DNA of 64,000 bases, from assembly GCF_003226555.1 (NCBI RefSeq), contig NZ_QKQS01000003.1, positions 124,001-188,000 of the forward strand. Reading direction: 5' to 3'. The DNA comes from Rhodopseudomonas palustris. Its GTDB lineage: Bacteria; Pseudomonadota; Alphaproteobacteria; Rhizobiales; Xanthobacteraceae. Below, piece by piece: positions 49,628-57,804 of this stretch. Numbering within the stretch: position 1 is the first letter of the stretch; each line of letters begins with the position of its first letter. The notes under the pieces were generated by a model. That model had not been told where the DNA came from. It saw only the letters and a list, made by a program, of their open reading frames with translations, and did no database searches. A program made the position numbers and the translations under genes.

Positions 49628-49707
49628 GTCATTGCGAGCGAAGCGAAGCAATCCAGGACAACGCACCCTGAACTGGATTGCTTCGCCGCTTCGCTCCTCG
49701 CAATGAC
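49628..49707. repeat. Dispersed palindromic repeat, copy 2
   Basis: Arms GTCATTGCGAGCGAAGCGAA then GCAATCCAG and CTGGATTGCTTCG then CGCTCCTCGCAATGAC. It lies between rsh and pdxJ, both on the plus strand, so here the hairpin sits inside a possible read-through region. Confidence 0.92.
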
Positions 49708-49743
49708 GAGTGATGTCCACTCCAGGTCTTTCGGTTCTCGATA

Positions 49744-50508
49744 ATGTCCAAAGCTCCTCCGCTGCGTCTCGGCGTCAATATCGATCACATCGCCACGCTG
49801 CGGAACGCGCGCGGCGGCCGTCATCCCGATCCGCTTCGCGCCGCATTCGCGGCGATCGAGGCCGGCGCTGACGGCATCACGGCGCATTTGCGCGAAGATC
49901 GCCGTCACATCCGAGACGCCGACATGCAGCGGCTGAAGGCGGAGATCTCCAAGCCGCTGAATTTCGAAATGGCGGCGACCGACGAAATGGTCCGGATCGC
50001 GCTTCAGGTGAAGCCGCACGCGGTGTGTCTGGTGCCGGAGCGGCGCGAGGAATTGACGACCGAAGGCGGCCTCGACGCGGTCGGCCAACAAGCCTCGCTG
50101 GCGCCAGCGATCGCGCGCTTCAACGACGCCGGCATCCGCGCCTCGCTGTTCATTGCGGCCGATCCGGCGCAGATCGAAACGGCGGCGAAGCTGAAGGCGC
50201 CGGCGATCGAAATTCACACCGGTGCCTGGTGCGACGCGATCAATGACGGCGACACCGCAAAGGCGACGGCCGAATGGCAGCGCATCGTCAAAGGTGCCGC
50301 GCTGGCGCGCTCGGCCGGGCTCGAAGTCCACGCCGGCCACGGCCTCGATTACGCCACCGCCGAGACGATTTCGGCGCTGCCGGAGATCGCCGAACTCAAC
50401 ATCGGCTTCTACATGATCGGCGAGGCGCTGTTCGTCGGTCTCGGCGAGACCGTGCGGGCGATGCGGGCCGCGATGGAGCGGGGCCGCGCCAAGGCGGTTG
50501 CCGCATGA
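49744..50508 (+). CDS. pdxJ: Pyridoxine 5'-phosphate synthase
   Basis: PdxJ condenses 3-amino-2-oxopropyl phosphate with deoxyxylulose 5-phosphate to pyridoxine phosphate. The 254-aa TIM barrel has [54 protein letters not shown] and [15 protein letters not shown]. Its TGA overlaps the acpS start (ATGA at 50505), giving the classic pdxJ-acpS pair. Confidence 0.97.
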   Translation: MSKAPPLRLGVNIDHIATLRNARGGRHPDPLRAAFAAIEAGADGITAHLREDRRHIRDADMQRLKAEISKPLNFEMAATDEMVRIALQVKPHAVCLVPERREELTTEGGLDAVGQQASLAPAIARFNDAGIRASLFIAADPAQIETAAKLKAPAIEIHTGAWCDAINDGDTAKATAEWQRIVKGAALARSAGLEVHAGHGLDYATAETISALPEIAELNIGFYMIGEALFVGLGETVRAMRAAMERGRAKAVAA

Positions 50509-50945
50509 TCATCGGCATCGGGTCCGATCTGATCGACATTACCAGGATCGCCAAGGTGATGGAGCGCCACGGCGATCGTTTCCTCGATCGGGTGTTCACG
50601 CCGGCAGAGCGGGCGAGGGCCGAGCGGCGCGCCAAAAAGGCCGAGCTGGTCGCCGCGACCTACGCCAAGCGCTTCGCCGCGAAGGAAGCCTGCTCCAAGG
50701 CGCTCGGCACCGGCATCCGCCAGGGGGTGTGGTGGCGCGACATGGGGGTGGTCAATCTGCCCGGCGGCCGGCCGACCATGGTGCTGACCGGCGGAGCCAA
50801 GGCGCGGCTCGACGCCCTGACGCCCCAGGGCATGACGGCCCGGATCGACCTGTCGATCACCGACGAATGGCCGCTCGCCCAGGCATTCGTGGTCATTTCG
50901 GCGGTTCCGGCGACCGCCGAGGGGACCGGCGCCACGCTCTCGTGA
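50505..50945 (+). CDS. acpS: Holo-[acyl-carrier-protein] synthase
   Basis: AcpS transfers 4'-phosphopantetheine from CoA to ACP. The 146-aa protein has the two signature motifs: [15 protein letters not shown] with the Mg-binding Asp, and [17 protein letters not shown]. It is coupled to pdxJ by a 4-base overlap. The C-terminal tail ([11 protein letters not shown]) is slightly longer than usual. Confidence 0.96.
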   Translation: MIIGIGSDLIDITRIAKVMERHGDRFLDRVFTPAERARAERRAKKAELVAATYAKRFAAKEACSKALGTGIRQGVWWRDMGVVNLPGGRPTMVLTGGAKARLDALTPQGMTARIDLSITDEWPLAQAFVVISAVPATAEGTGATLS

Positions 50946-51186
50946 GACGGAAAAGCGGCTGATTCGTCATAGCATTAGCCATCGATGCCGCGACGTTTGA
51001 TTGCACCGGTCGCGACAACAGTCTACAACCGCGCGGAATCCCCTAATGGGGGCGAGTCCTCGGCGAACGAGCGCCGGTCGTGGCGTGTCCGCCGCTGCCG
51101 CCATGTCTCACCCTCCGCCCGGACCCGCTCCAACACCAGTCCAGTCGTCCACCGCGCGGCGCCCCGCGACGGGAATCGGGAAAGCG

Positions 51187-51945
51187 ATGAGCGTGACATC
51201 CGGAACCAAATCTGAGAGCGGCGTCGGCGAAACCATCCGCGTCGTCATTCACGCCCTTCTCATCGCACTGGTGATCCGCACCTTCCTGTTCCAGCCTTTC
51301 AACATCCCGTCGGGATCGATGAAGGCGACGCTGCTGGTCGGCGACTATCTGTTCGTCTCGAAATATTCCTACGGCTACAGCCACTACTCGATCCCGCTGT
51401 CGCCGCCGCTGTTCTCGGGCCGGATTTTCGGCTCCGATCCGAACCGCGGTGACGTGGTCGTGTTCCGCCTGCCGAAGGACGACACCACCGACTACATCAA
51501 GCGTGTGATCGGCCTGCCGGGCGATCGCATCCAGATGCGGGAAGGGCTGCTCTACATCAACGACAAGCCGGTCGAGCGTGAGCGGCTGTCGGACTATGTC
51601 GGCGAGGATCCGTGCGGGTCGGAAGCGACCGCGCGCGTCAAGCGTTGGAAGGAAACGCTGCCGAACGGCGTGTCCTACGAGACGCTGGATTGCGTCGACA
51701 ACGGGTTCTACGACAACACCAATGTCTACACCGTGCCGCCCGGCCACTTCTTCATGATGGGCGACAACCGCGACAACTCCACCGACAGCCGTGTGCTCTC
51801 GGCGGTCGGTTACGTTCCTTACGAGAACCTGATCGGCCGTGCGCAGATGATCTTCTTCTCGATCGCCGAGGGCGAGCACGCCTGGCAGATCTGGCGCTGG
51901 CCCACCGCCGTGCGCTGGGGCCGCATCTTCACCATCGTGCGATGA
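51187..51945 (+). CDS. lepB: Signal peptidase I
   Basis: This 252-aa leader peptidase has an N-terminal membrane anchor (VVIHALLIALVIRTFLF) then the catalytic Ser44 in FNIPSGSMKATLLVGDY and Lys105 in DYIKRVIGLPGDRI, plus MGDNRDNSTDSR. The ATG at 51187, after GGGAAAGC, was preferred to an in-frame start at 51001, whose extra 62 residues are low-complexity Pro/Ala/Arg. It overlaps rnc by 4 bases (ATGA at 51942). Confidence 0.95.
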   Translation: MSVTSGTKSESGVGETIRVVIHALLIALVIRTFLFQPFNIPSGSMKATLLVGDYLFVSKYSYGYSHYSIPLSPPLFSGRIFGSDPNRGDVVVFRLPKDDTTDYIKRVIGLPGDRIQMREGLLYINDKPVERERLSDYVGEDPCGSEATARVKRWKETLPNGVSYETLDCVDNGFYDNTNVYTVPPGHFFMMGDNRDNSTDSRVLSAVGYVPYENLIGRAQMIFFSIAEGEHAWQIWRWPTAVRWGRIFTIVR

Positions 51946-52760
51946 CCGATGACGTGACCAACGTCGAGCCTGACTCGGCGACCAGCGATCCGCAGCCGCA
52001 GCAAGTTCCAGCGGCCGAGCCTTCCGCTGCGAAGAAGCGTCGTGCCAGCAAAGCCAAGTCCAAGGCGACGGCGGCAGCGATCGAGCAGCGGCTCGGCCAC
52101 AGCTTCGCCGATCCGGCGCTGTTGACCACCGCTCTCACGCACGTCTCGGCGCTGAAATCCGCGCGCCGCACCGACAGTTATCAGCGGCTCGAGTTTCTCG
52201 GCGACCATGTGCTCGGCCTGATCGTGTCCGACATGCTGTATCGGGCGTTTCCCGATGCCGACGAAGGCGAATTGTCGAAGCGGCTGGCCGACCTGGTGCG
52301 CAAGGAAACCTGCGCAGACGTGGCGCGTAGTCTCGATCTCATCGAAGGCATCAAACTCGGCACCGTCGGGGCGGGCGTCGGCGCCAAGCTGCGCCGGTCG
52401 GTGCTCGGCGACATCTGCGAAGCGGTGATCGGCGCGATCTATCTCGACGGCGGCTACGACGCGGCATCCGACTTCGTCCGGCGCAACTGGACCGAACGGA
52501 TGCGCAAGCCGGCGAGGTCGCTCCGCGACCCCAAGACCGTGCTGCAGGAGTGGGCGCAGGCCCGCGGCCTGCCGACGCCGGTGTATCGCGAAGTCGAGCG
52601 CACCGGTCCGCATCACGATCCGCAATTCCGCGTCGCCGTCGTGCTTCCCGGCCTGGAGCCGGCGGAGGGCCTCGGCGGCAGCAAGCGCGCGGCCGAAAAG
52701 GTCGCGGCATCGGCGATGCTGGCGCGCGAAGGCGTCGGCACAGGCGGCAATGATGGCTGA
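51942..52760 (+). CDS. rnc: Ribonuclease III
   Basis: RNase III cleaves double-stranded RNA in rRNA and mRNA maturation. The 272-aa protein has the catalytic motif RLEFLGDHVLGLIVSD (E84, D88), GDICEAVIGAIYLDGGYDAA and a C-terminal dsRNA-binding domain (DPKTVLQEWAQARGLPTPVY; GGSKRAAEKVAASAML). It has about 45 extra N-terminal residues, acidic first and then Lys/Ala-rich (SAAKKRRASKAKSKATAAA), absent from the 226-aa E. coli enzyme. The 3' end overlaps the era start. Confidence 0.96.
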   Translation: MTDDVTNVEPDSATSDPQPQQVPAAEPSAAKKRRASKAKSKATAAAIEQRLGHSFADPALLTTALTHVSALKSARRTDSYQRLEFLGDHVLGLIVSDMLYRAFPDADEGELSKRLADLVRKETCADVARSLDLIEGIKLGTVGAGVGAKLRRSVLGDICEAVIGAIYLDGGYDAASDFVRRNWTERMRKPARSLRDPKTVLQEWAQARGLPTPVYREVERTGPHHDPQFRVAVVLPGLEPAEGLGGSKRAAEKVAASAMLAREGVGTGGNDG

Positions 52761-53676
52761 ACATGAAGACGCGGCGCCAGCCGCGACCCGCTGCGGATTC
52801 GTTGCGCTGATCGGCGCGCCGAACGTCGGCAAATCTACGCTGGTCAACGCTCTGGTCGGCTCGAAAGTGACGATCGTGTCGCGCAAGGTGCAGACCACCC
52901 GCGCGCTGATCCGCGGCATCGTCATCGAGGACGCCTCACAGATCATCCTGGTCGACACGCCCGGCATCTTTGCGCCGAAGCGGCGGCTCGACCGCGCGAT
53001 GGTCAAGACGGCATGGAGCGGTGCGCACGATGCCGACCTCGTCTGCGTTCTGCTCGACGCCCGGGCCGGCATCAACGAGCAGGCCGAAGACATCCTGGCC
53101 AATCTCGCCAATGTCGATCGGCCGAAACTGCTGGTGCTCAACAAGATCGACCTGATCCCCCGCGAGAAACTGCTGACGCTGGCACAGGCCGCCAATCAGC
53201 GGCTGGCGTTCGACCAGACCTTTATGGTCTCGGCGTTGACCGGCGATGGTGTCGGTGACTTGCGCAAGGCGCTGGCTGCGCAGGTGCCGCCGGGGCCGTT
53301 CCATTATCCCGAAGATCAGATGTCGGACGCGCCGCTGCGCCATCTCGCGGCCGAGATCACCCGCGAGAAGATCTTCCGGAAACTGCATCAGGAATTGCCG
53401 TATCAGTCGACGGTGGAGACCGAGACCTGGACCGAGCGCAAGGACGGCTCTGTCAAGATCGAACAGACCATCTTCGTCGAGCGCGAGAGCCAGCGGAAAA
53501 TCGTGCTCGGCAAGGGCGGTGCCACGATCAAGGCGATCGGCGCCGAGGCGCGCAAGGAGATCGGCGAGATCCTGGAGCAGCCGGTGCACCTGTTCCTGTT
53601 CGTCAAGGTGCGCGAGGATTGGGGCAACGATCCTGATCGCTACCGCGAAATGGGCCTGGAGTTTCCCAAGGAATGA
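52750..53676 (+). CDS. era: GTPase Era
   Basis: Era is an essential GTPase for 16S rRNA maturation and 30S assembly. The 308-aa protein has G1 IGAPNVGKSTLVNAL, G3 VDTPGIF, G4 LNKIDLI and the C-terminal KH domain (KIVLGKGGATIKAIGAEARK). Tandem ATGs at 52750 and 52753 overlap the end of rnc by 11 bases, a conserved rnc-era coupling. Confidence 0.97.
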   Translation: MMAEHEDAAPAATRCGFVALIGAPNVGKSTLVNALVGSKVTIVSRKVQTTRALIRGIVIEDASQIILVDTPGIFAPKRRLDRAMVKTAWSGAHDADLVCVLLDARAGINEQAEDILANLANVDRPKLLVLNKIDLIPREKLLTLAQAANQRLAFDQTFMVSALTGDGVGDLRKALAAQVPPGPFHYPEDQMSDAPLRHLAAEITREKIFRKLHQELPYQSTVETETWTERKDGSVKIEQTIFVERESQRKIVLGKGGATIKAIGAEARKEIGEILEQPVHLFLFVKVREDWGNDPDRYREMGLEFPKE

Positions 53677-54074
53677 CCACCAGCACCACCACCAGCCTGC
53701 CGCGGAACGTGTACTGGTTCGAAGTGCTGCTTCTGACGTCGCTGATGCTCGACTGCATCTCCGTGGCGTTTCAGGATCGCACCGTGATCGAACCGAGCAT
53801 GTCGTCCGGTGTCGTCGCCGCCGCCAACACCATGGCGGCCGCGCTGATCGTGCTGCTGACCTATCTGGTCTGGCTCGCGGCCCATGCCCGCAAGAACTGG
53901 GCGCGGGCGGTGCTGACCGCCTCGCTGGTGTTCTCGGTGGTGTCGCTGGGGCAGATCATCGGCGACAGCGGCATCGAAGCCGGGCTGTGGATCGACATCA
54001 CGTCCTGTGTTTTGACCGCGGTCGGGCTGTATCTGTCCTACACCGGCGACGCTCGCGGCTGGTTCACCGCCTAG
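53673..54074 (+). CDS. Hypothetical four-helix membrane protein
   Basis: This 133-aa protein overlaps the era stop by 4 bases (ATGA). It has four predicted helices: YWFEVLLLTSLMLDCISVAF, MAAALIVLLTYLVWLAA, AVLTASLVFSVVSLGQII and ITSCVLTAVGLYLSYTG. No family was recognised. Its position inside the lepB-rnc-era-recO run suggests co-transcription, not a shared function. Confidence 0.8.
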   Translation: MTTSTTTSLPRNVYWFEVLLLTSLMLDCISVAFQDRTVIEPSMSSGVVAAANTMAAALIVLLTYLVWLAAHARKNWARAVLTASLVFSVVSLGQIIGDSGIEAGLWIDITSCVLTAVGLYLSYTGDARGWFTA

Positions 54075-54118
54075 AGACCGGGCGGGCGCGACGACAGCAG
54101 ATCCGATAGGATCGTCCG

Positions 54119-54871
54119 ATGGAATGGAGCGACGAGGGCATCATTCTCGGAGTGCGACGGCACGGCGAGGCCGGCGCCATCGTCGAACTGCTGACGCGCG
54201 GCCACGGCCGCCATCTCGGCATGGTCCGCGGCGCGGCCTCGGCACGGATGCGCCCGCTGCTGCAGCCTGGCAACAGCGTGCTGGCGTCGTGGCGGGCACG
54301 GCTCGACGAGCACCTCGGCTACTATCAGTTGGAGGCCACCAAGATGCGCGCGGCGACGCTGCTGGCATCGTCCCATGCGGTGTACGGCGTCACCCATCTC
54401 GCGTCGCTGGCGCGGCTGCTGCCTGAGCGCGACCCGCACGAGGAGATCTATCAGCGGCTGATCCTCACCCTGGATGATTTCGACGATCTCGGAATCGCCG
54501 CCGCGCATCTGATCCGGTTCGAACTCGCCATTCTGGCCGAGCTCGGCTTCGGGCTCGACCTGTCCGCCTGCGCGGCGACCGGCGCCACCACCGAGCTGGT
54601 CTACGTCTCGCCGAAGTCTGGCAGCGCGGTGTCGCGCAGCGCCGGTGAGCCGTGGCGCGACCGACTGCTGCGGCTGCCGCCGTTCCTGCGCGAGGACGAG
54701 GCGGAGAGCGGAAGCGGGTGGTCAGGTCAGGATCTGTTCGACGGCTTCGAGCTGACCGGCCGGTTCCTGCTCCGCAACGTGCTGGAGCCGCGCGGGCAGG
54801 GGCATTCCGATGCCCGTGCCGGGTTCATCAATGCGGTGACGCGGGCCATGGCGCGGGTGGCCATCCCTTGA
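54119..54871 (+). CDS. recO: DNA repair protein RecO
   Basis: RecO anneals SSB-coated strands and loads RecA in the RecFOR pathway. The 250-aa protein has the N-terminal OB fold ([20 protein letters not shown]), a helical region ([20 protein letters not shown]) and [20 protein letters not shown] with the Cys of the usual zinc motif only partly preserved ([20 protein letters not shown]). It ends 14 bases before the convergent GST stop. Confidence 0.94.
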   Translation: MEWSDEGIILGVRRHGEAGAIVELLTRGHGRHLGMVRGAASARMRPLLQPGNSVLASWRARLDEHLGYYQLEATKMRAATLLASSHAVYGVTHLASLARLLPERDPHEEIYQRLILTLDDFDDLGIAAAHLIRFELAILAELGFGLDLSACAATGATTELVYVSPKSGSAVSRSAGEPWRDRLLRLPPFLREDEAESGSGWSGQDLFDGFELTGRFLLRNVLEPRGQGHSDARAGFINAVTRAMARVAIP

Positions 54872-54885
54872 GCGTGCGTTGTCGC

Positions 54886-55530
54886 TCAGGCGTAGCGGGG
54901 CAGCCGCTGTCCCGGCAGCAAGTCGTAGGGCGGACGCCAGCCCGGCAGCGCCGCGATCCGGCCGAGCCAAGCATGCACTGCGGGGTGACGCGCAGGAAGG
55001 TCGAAGCCGGTCTCGTCGTCGGGAAACGACAGATAAGCCATCATCGAAAAGTCCGCGATCGTCGGTGCGTCGCCGATTGCGAAGGCATGGTCGCGCAGAT
55101 GCGTGCCGAGGATGGTGAGTGCGTCGTCGATCCGCCTGCGGAAATAGGCCTGAACGTCCTTGTTCGCCGAAGGCATGAAGGTGCGCGAGAAGCGATACGT
55201 GGCGCAATAGCTGCTGAGCTTGTGGTTGTCCCAAAACAGCCAGCGCAGCACCTCGAATTTTTCTTCCGCAGTGCCGCCGCCGAACCGGCCGTAACGTTCG
55301 GCGAGCTGCAGCAGGATCGGCGCCGTCTGCGTCAGCTTCGCGCCATCCTCTTCGAGCACCGGGATCTCGCCCATCGCATTGACGCGCGCACGCCATTCCG
55401 GCGTCCGGGTCACGCCGCTGCCGAAGTCGGTCCAGATCGGCTCGAAGCTCTGCCCGCACAACGTCAGCATCAATGCGAGCTTGTAGCTGTTTCCGGATTC
55501 GGGAAAATAGTGCAGGCGATAGGTCGGCAT
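54886..55530 (-). CDS. Glutathione S-transferase family protein
   Basis: This 214-aa GST starts MPTYRLHYFPESGNSYKLAL; the Ser of SGNSYK is the likely thiol-activating residue. The N-terminal thioredoxin fold contains GEIPVLEEDGAKLTQTAPIL (cis-Pro and SNAIL/TRATE-like segment), and a helical C-terminal domain follows. It is divergent from a TetR-family gene with inverted repeats between them, so regulation by that protein is likely. Confidence 0.9.
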   Translation of the reverse strand: MPTYRLHYFPESGNSYKLALMLTLCGQSFEPIWTDFGSGVTRTPEWRARVNAMGEIPVLEEDGAKLTQTAPILLQLAERYGRFGGGTAEEKFEVLRWLFWDNHKLSSYCATYRFSRTFMPSANKDVQAYFRRRIDDALTILGTHLRDHAFAIGDAPTIADFSMMAYLSFPDDETGFDLPARHPAVHAWLGRIAALPGWRPPYDLLPGQRLPRYA

Positions 55531-55608
55531 TCGGCCTCCTTGGCGGGGCGGGCCGTGGCACGGTCCCGGCCGGGTGATCGAGAGTGTGGAACACGAGATT
55601 CGAAAAAC

Positions 55609-55648
55609 AGAACAAATGTTCTTTAAACAAATCGTTCAGAATCGAACG
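55609..55648. promoter_or_regulatory. Candidate TetR operators between GST and regulator genes
   Basis: Two inverted repeats lie in the AT-rich end of the divergent promoter: AGAACA-AA-TGTTCT (55609-55622, perfect 6+6) and CGTTC-AGAATC-GAACG (55633-55648, perfect 5+5). The second ends 11 bases before the tetR ATG, a position suited to autorepression. Confidence 0.5.
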
Positions 55649-55659
55649 GCTGTCAATCG

Positions 55660-56253
55660 ATGGATATGACCGAGCCGGAAGCCAATGCGCGTGAGCGCGA
55701 GGTGATGGACGCGACGCTGCGCCTGATCGGGCGCGGCGGGCTCAAGGCCGTCACGCATCGCGCCGTCGCGGCCGAGATCGGGATGTCGTTGGGCGCGATC
55801 ACGCATCGTTACGGCACGCGCGATCTGCTGGTCGAGGCCGCGCTGAATTTCGCCTTGATGCGCGAGGTGGCACGGCTGCGCGCGCTGGCGCTGAAGCTGC
55901 AGAGCGATGCGCTCGATCTCGAGGCGTGGATTGACGCGCTGGTCGGCTGGTACGCCAAAGAGCTGGATAGCGAGGCGGAGATTCACGTCGCCTGCTACGA
56001 AGCCTTTCTGGCCGCGGCGCGCGACGATCGGTATCAGCCGATCGTCGCCGAATGGCATCAGACCTGGCGGCGCAGCGCCGAGCTGGCGTTGACGGCGGCG
56101 GGCTCACGCGTGCCGGAGCTGCACGCCGGGATATTCGTCTCCGCCGTGGTCGGCATCGTTCTGGAGCAGCTCGCATCTCCGCGGCGGAGCTTCAAGAAGG
56201 AGATGCGAGCCGCCTTGCTTGAACTGGTGCGCGGCCTGATCGGGAAGCGCTGA
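55660..56253 (+). CDS. TetR-family transcriptional regulator
   Basis: This 197-aa regulator has an N-terminal HTH (GLKAVTHRAVAAEIGMSLGA then ITHRYGTRDLLVEAAL) and a helical ligand-binding domain with the TetR_C-like segment. It is divergent from the GST gene. The stop codon is 1 base from repeat copy 3, which probably terminates transcription. Confidence 0.92.
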   Translation: MDMTEPEANAREREVMDATLRLIGRGGLKAVTHRAVAAEIGMSLGAITHRYGTRDLLVEAALNFALMREVARLRALALKLQSDALDLEAWIDALVGWYAKELDSEAEIHVACYEAFLAAARDDRYQPIVAEWHQTWRRSAELALTAAGSRVPELHAGIFVSAVVGIVLEQLASPRRSFKKEMRAALLELVRGLIGKR

Positions 56254-56254
56254 C

Positions 56255-56334
56255 GTCATTGCGAGCGAAGCGAAGCAATCCATGGCCACTCACTCGCAGC
56301 TGGATTGCTTCGTCGCTTCGCTCCTCACAATGAC
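56255..56334. repeat. Dispersed palindromic repeat, copy 3
   Basis: Arms GTCATTGCGAGCGAAGCGAA then GCAATCCA and TGGATTGCTTCG then CGCTCCTCACAATGAC. The final CACAATGAC differs by one base from the CGCAATGAC of the other copies. It lies between the convergent tetR and YtfG-like genes. Confidence 0.92.
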
Positions 56335-56347
56335 GGGGTGCTATCTC

Positions 56348-57217
56348 TCAAGCCCGCAACGCCGCCGCGATCGTCGCCGACAGCGGCGTGGTCGGCCGGC
56401 CAATCAGGCCGCCGAGGTCGCCGCTGGCGTCGTTCAGCGCACCCTTGGCGGCCCCGGCATCGGAATCGGCCAGCAACGCGGCGAACGGCTCCGGAAGGCC
56501 GGCACCGACCAGTGCCGCCTTGTAGTCGGCTTCCGGCAGGTTCTGGTAGGCCACGGTCTTGCCGCTCTGCCGGCTCAGTTCGGCGGCGAATTCGGCGAGC
56601 GTATAGGGAGCGTCGCCGGCCAGTTCGTAGGTGCGGCCAGCCTGCGGTGCGGCCGCGGTCAGCACCTTCACCGCGGCTGCGGCATAGTCGGCCCGCGCCG
56701 CCGAAGCGATCCGGCCGTCGCCGGCGCTGCCGAGCATCACGCCGTGCGCGAGTGCCGCCGGGATCGAGGCCGCGTAGTTCTCGGTGTACCAGCCGTTGCG
56801 GAGCAGGGCGTGCGGCACGCCGGAGGCTGTCAGCGTGGCCTCGGTCTGGCGATGCTCTTCGGCCAGGCCGAGTGGCGAGGTGTCGGCGTGGAGCAGGCTG
56901 GTGTAGGCGAGCAGCTTGACGCCGGCCTGCCGGGCGGCCTCGATCGCGTTGCGATGCTGAGCGGTGCGCTGACCGATTTCGCTCGATGAGATCAGTAGCG
57001 CGCGGTCGACACCGGCGAAGGCGGCCGTGAGCGTTTCGGGGCGGCCATAGTCGCCCTTGTGGACGTGCAGACCGCGCGCGGCGAACCCGGCCGCGGCCTT
57101 GTCGCTGCGGACCAGGACGCCGATCTCGGCGGGCGCAACGGTCTCGAGCAGACCATCGACGACGAGCCGGCCGAGCTGGCCGTTGGCGCCGGTGACGAGG
57201 AAGCGGGAGGCGGACAC
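56348..57217 (-). CDS. NmrA/YtfG-like NAD(P)H-binding quinone oxidoreductase
   Basis: This 289-aa atypical SDR protein starts at a GTG (57217) after AGGAGA. The N-terminal nucleotide-binding motif is [20 protein letters not shown], with [11 protein letters not shown], and [20 protein letters not shown] typical of the NmrA family. In E. coli the homologue YtfG (QorB) is a quinone reductase next to the HxlR-type YtfH. Here the HxlR gene is divergent 81 bases away, supporting the same pairing. An ATG at 57310 would extend into the promoter and was rejected. Confidence 0.9.
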   Translation of the reverse strand: MSASRFLVTGANGQLGRLVVDGLLETVAPAEIGVLVRSDKAAAGFAARGLHVHKGDYGRPETLTAAFAGVDRALLISSSEIGQRTAQHRNAIEAARQAGVKLLAYTSLLHADTSPLGLAEEHRQTEATLTASGVPHALLRNGWYTENYAASIPAALAHGVMLGSAGDGRIASAARADYAAAAVKVLTAAAPQAGRTYELAGDAPYTLAEFAAELSRQSGKTVAYQNLPEADYKAALVGAGLPEPFAALLADSDAGAAKGALNDASGDLGGLIGRPTTPLSATIAAALRA

Positions 57218-57248
57218 GGTATCTCCTGGGTGGTTTTGAACTGAGGGC

Positions 57249-57267
57249 AGGTCTATATTGGAGACCT
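57249..57267. promoter_or_regulatory. Candidate HxlR operator
   Basis: AGGTCT (57249-57254) and AGACCT (57262-57267) are perfect inverted arms with the 7-base spacer ATATTGG, centred between the divergent GTG at 57217 and GTG at 57298. Confidence 0.6.
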
Positions 57268-57297
57268 TCTCGGCCGCTCGTAAGGAGGCAGTTTTTC

Positions 57298-57795
57298 GTG
57301 ACCAGGTCACCTGGAGAGAACCTGTCGGTTGCCGCGCAGCGCGCGGCCCTCACCGACCGCTACGCCGCTTGGCGGGCGCAGGGCTTCGATGCCGCGCGCT
57401 GCCCGGTGCGCAACGTGCTCGATCATCTGGGCAGCAAATGGAGCGCGTTGCTGCTGATTGCGCTCGCTGAAAAGCCGATGCGATTCAATGCATTGCTTCG
57501 CGATGTTCCAGACATTTCGAAGCGGATGCTGACCCAGACGCTGCGCGACCTGGAGCGCGACGGTCTGGTTTCCCGGCAGGTGTTTCCGACCAAGCCACCG
57601 AGCGTCGAGTATCGGCTGTCGGCGATGGGCGGGTCCGTGCTCGGGCCGCTGACTGCGCTGGTCGGCTGGGCCGAGCAGCATTTTGCGGACATCGAGCAGG
57701 CGCGGGCCCGGTTTGACGGCGAGGGAGCTGGTTTTGCGACCGAGGACGCCCCGACCGACCGGGTTGCGCTTGCTCCTGTCCCGGTCCGGGGATAA
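57298..57795 (+). CDS. HxlR-family transcriptional regulator, probably redox-sensing
   Basis: This 165-aa winged-HTH protein starts at a GTG with AAGGAGG upstream. It has the family core [38 protein letters not shown] and [16 protein letters not shown]. Cys35, just before the first helix, matches the cysteine that senses quinones or oxidants in QorR/YodB-type regulators. With the divergent quinone reductase and the inverted repeat between them it forms a likely self-contained sensing pair. Confidence 0.9.
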   Translation: MTRSPGENLSVAAQRAALTDRYAAWRAQGFDAARCPVRNVLDHLGSKWSALLLIALAEKPMRFNALLRDVPDISKRMLTQTLRDLERDGLVSRQVFPTKPPSVEYRLSAMGGSVLGPLTALVGWAEQHFADIEQARARFDGEGAGFATEDAPTDRVALAPVPVRG

Positions 57796-57804
57796 CCCCT
57801 CGCC

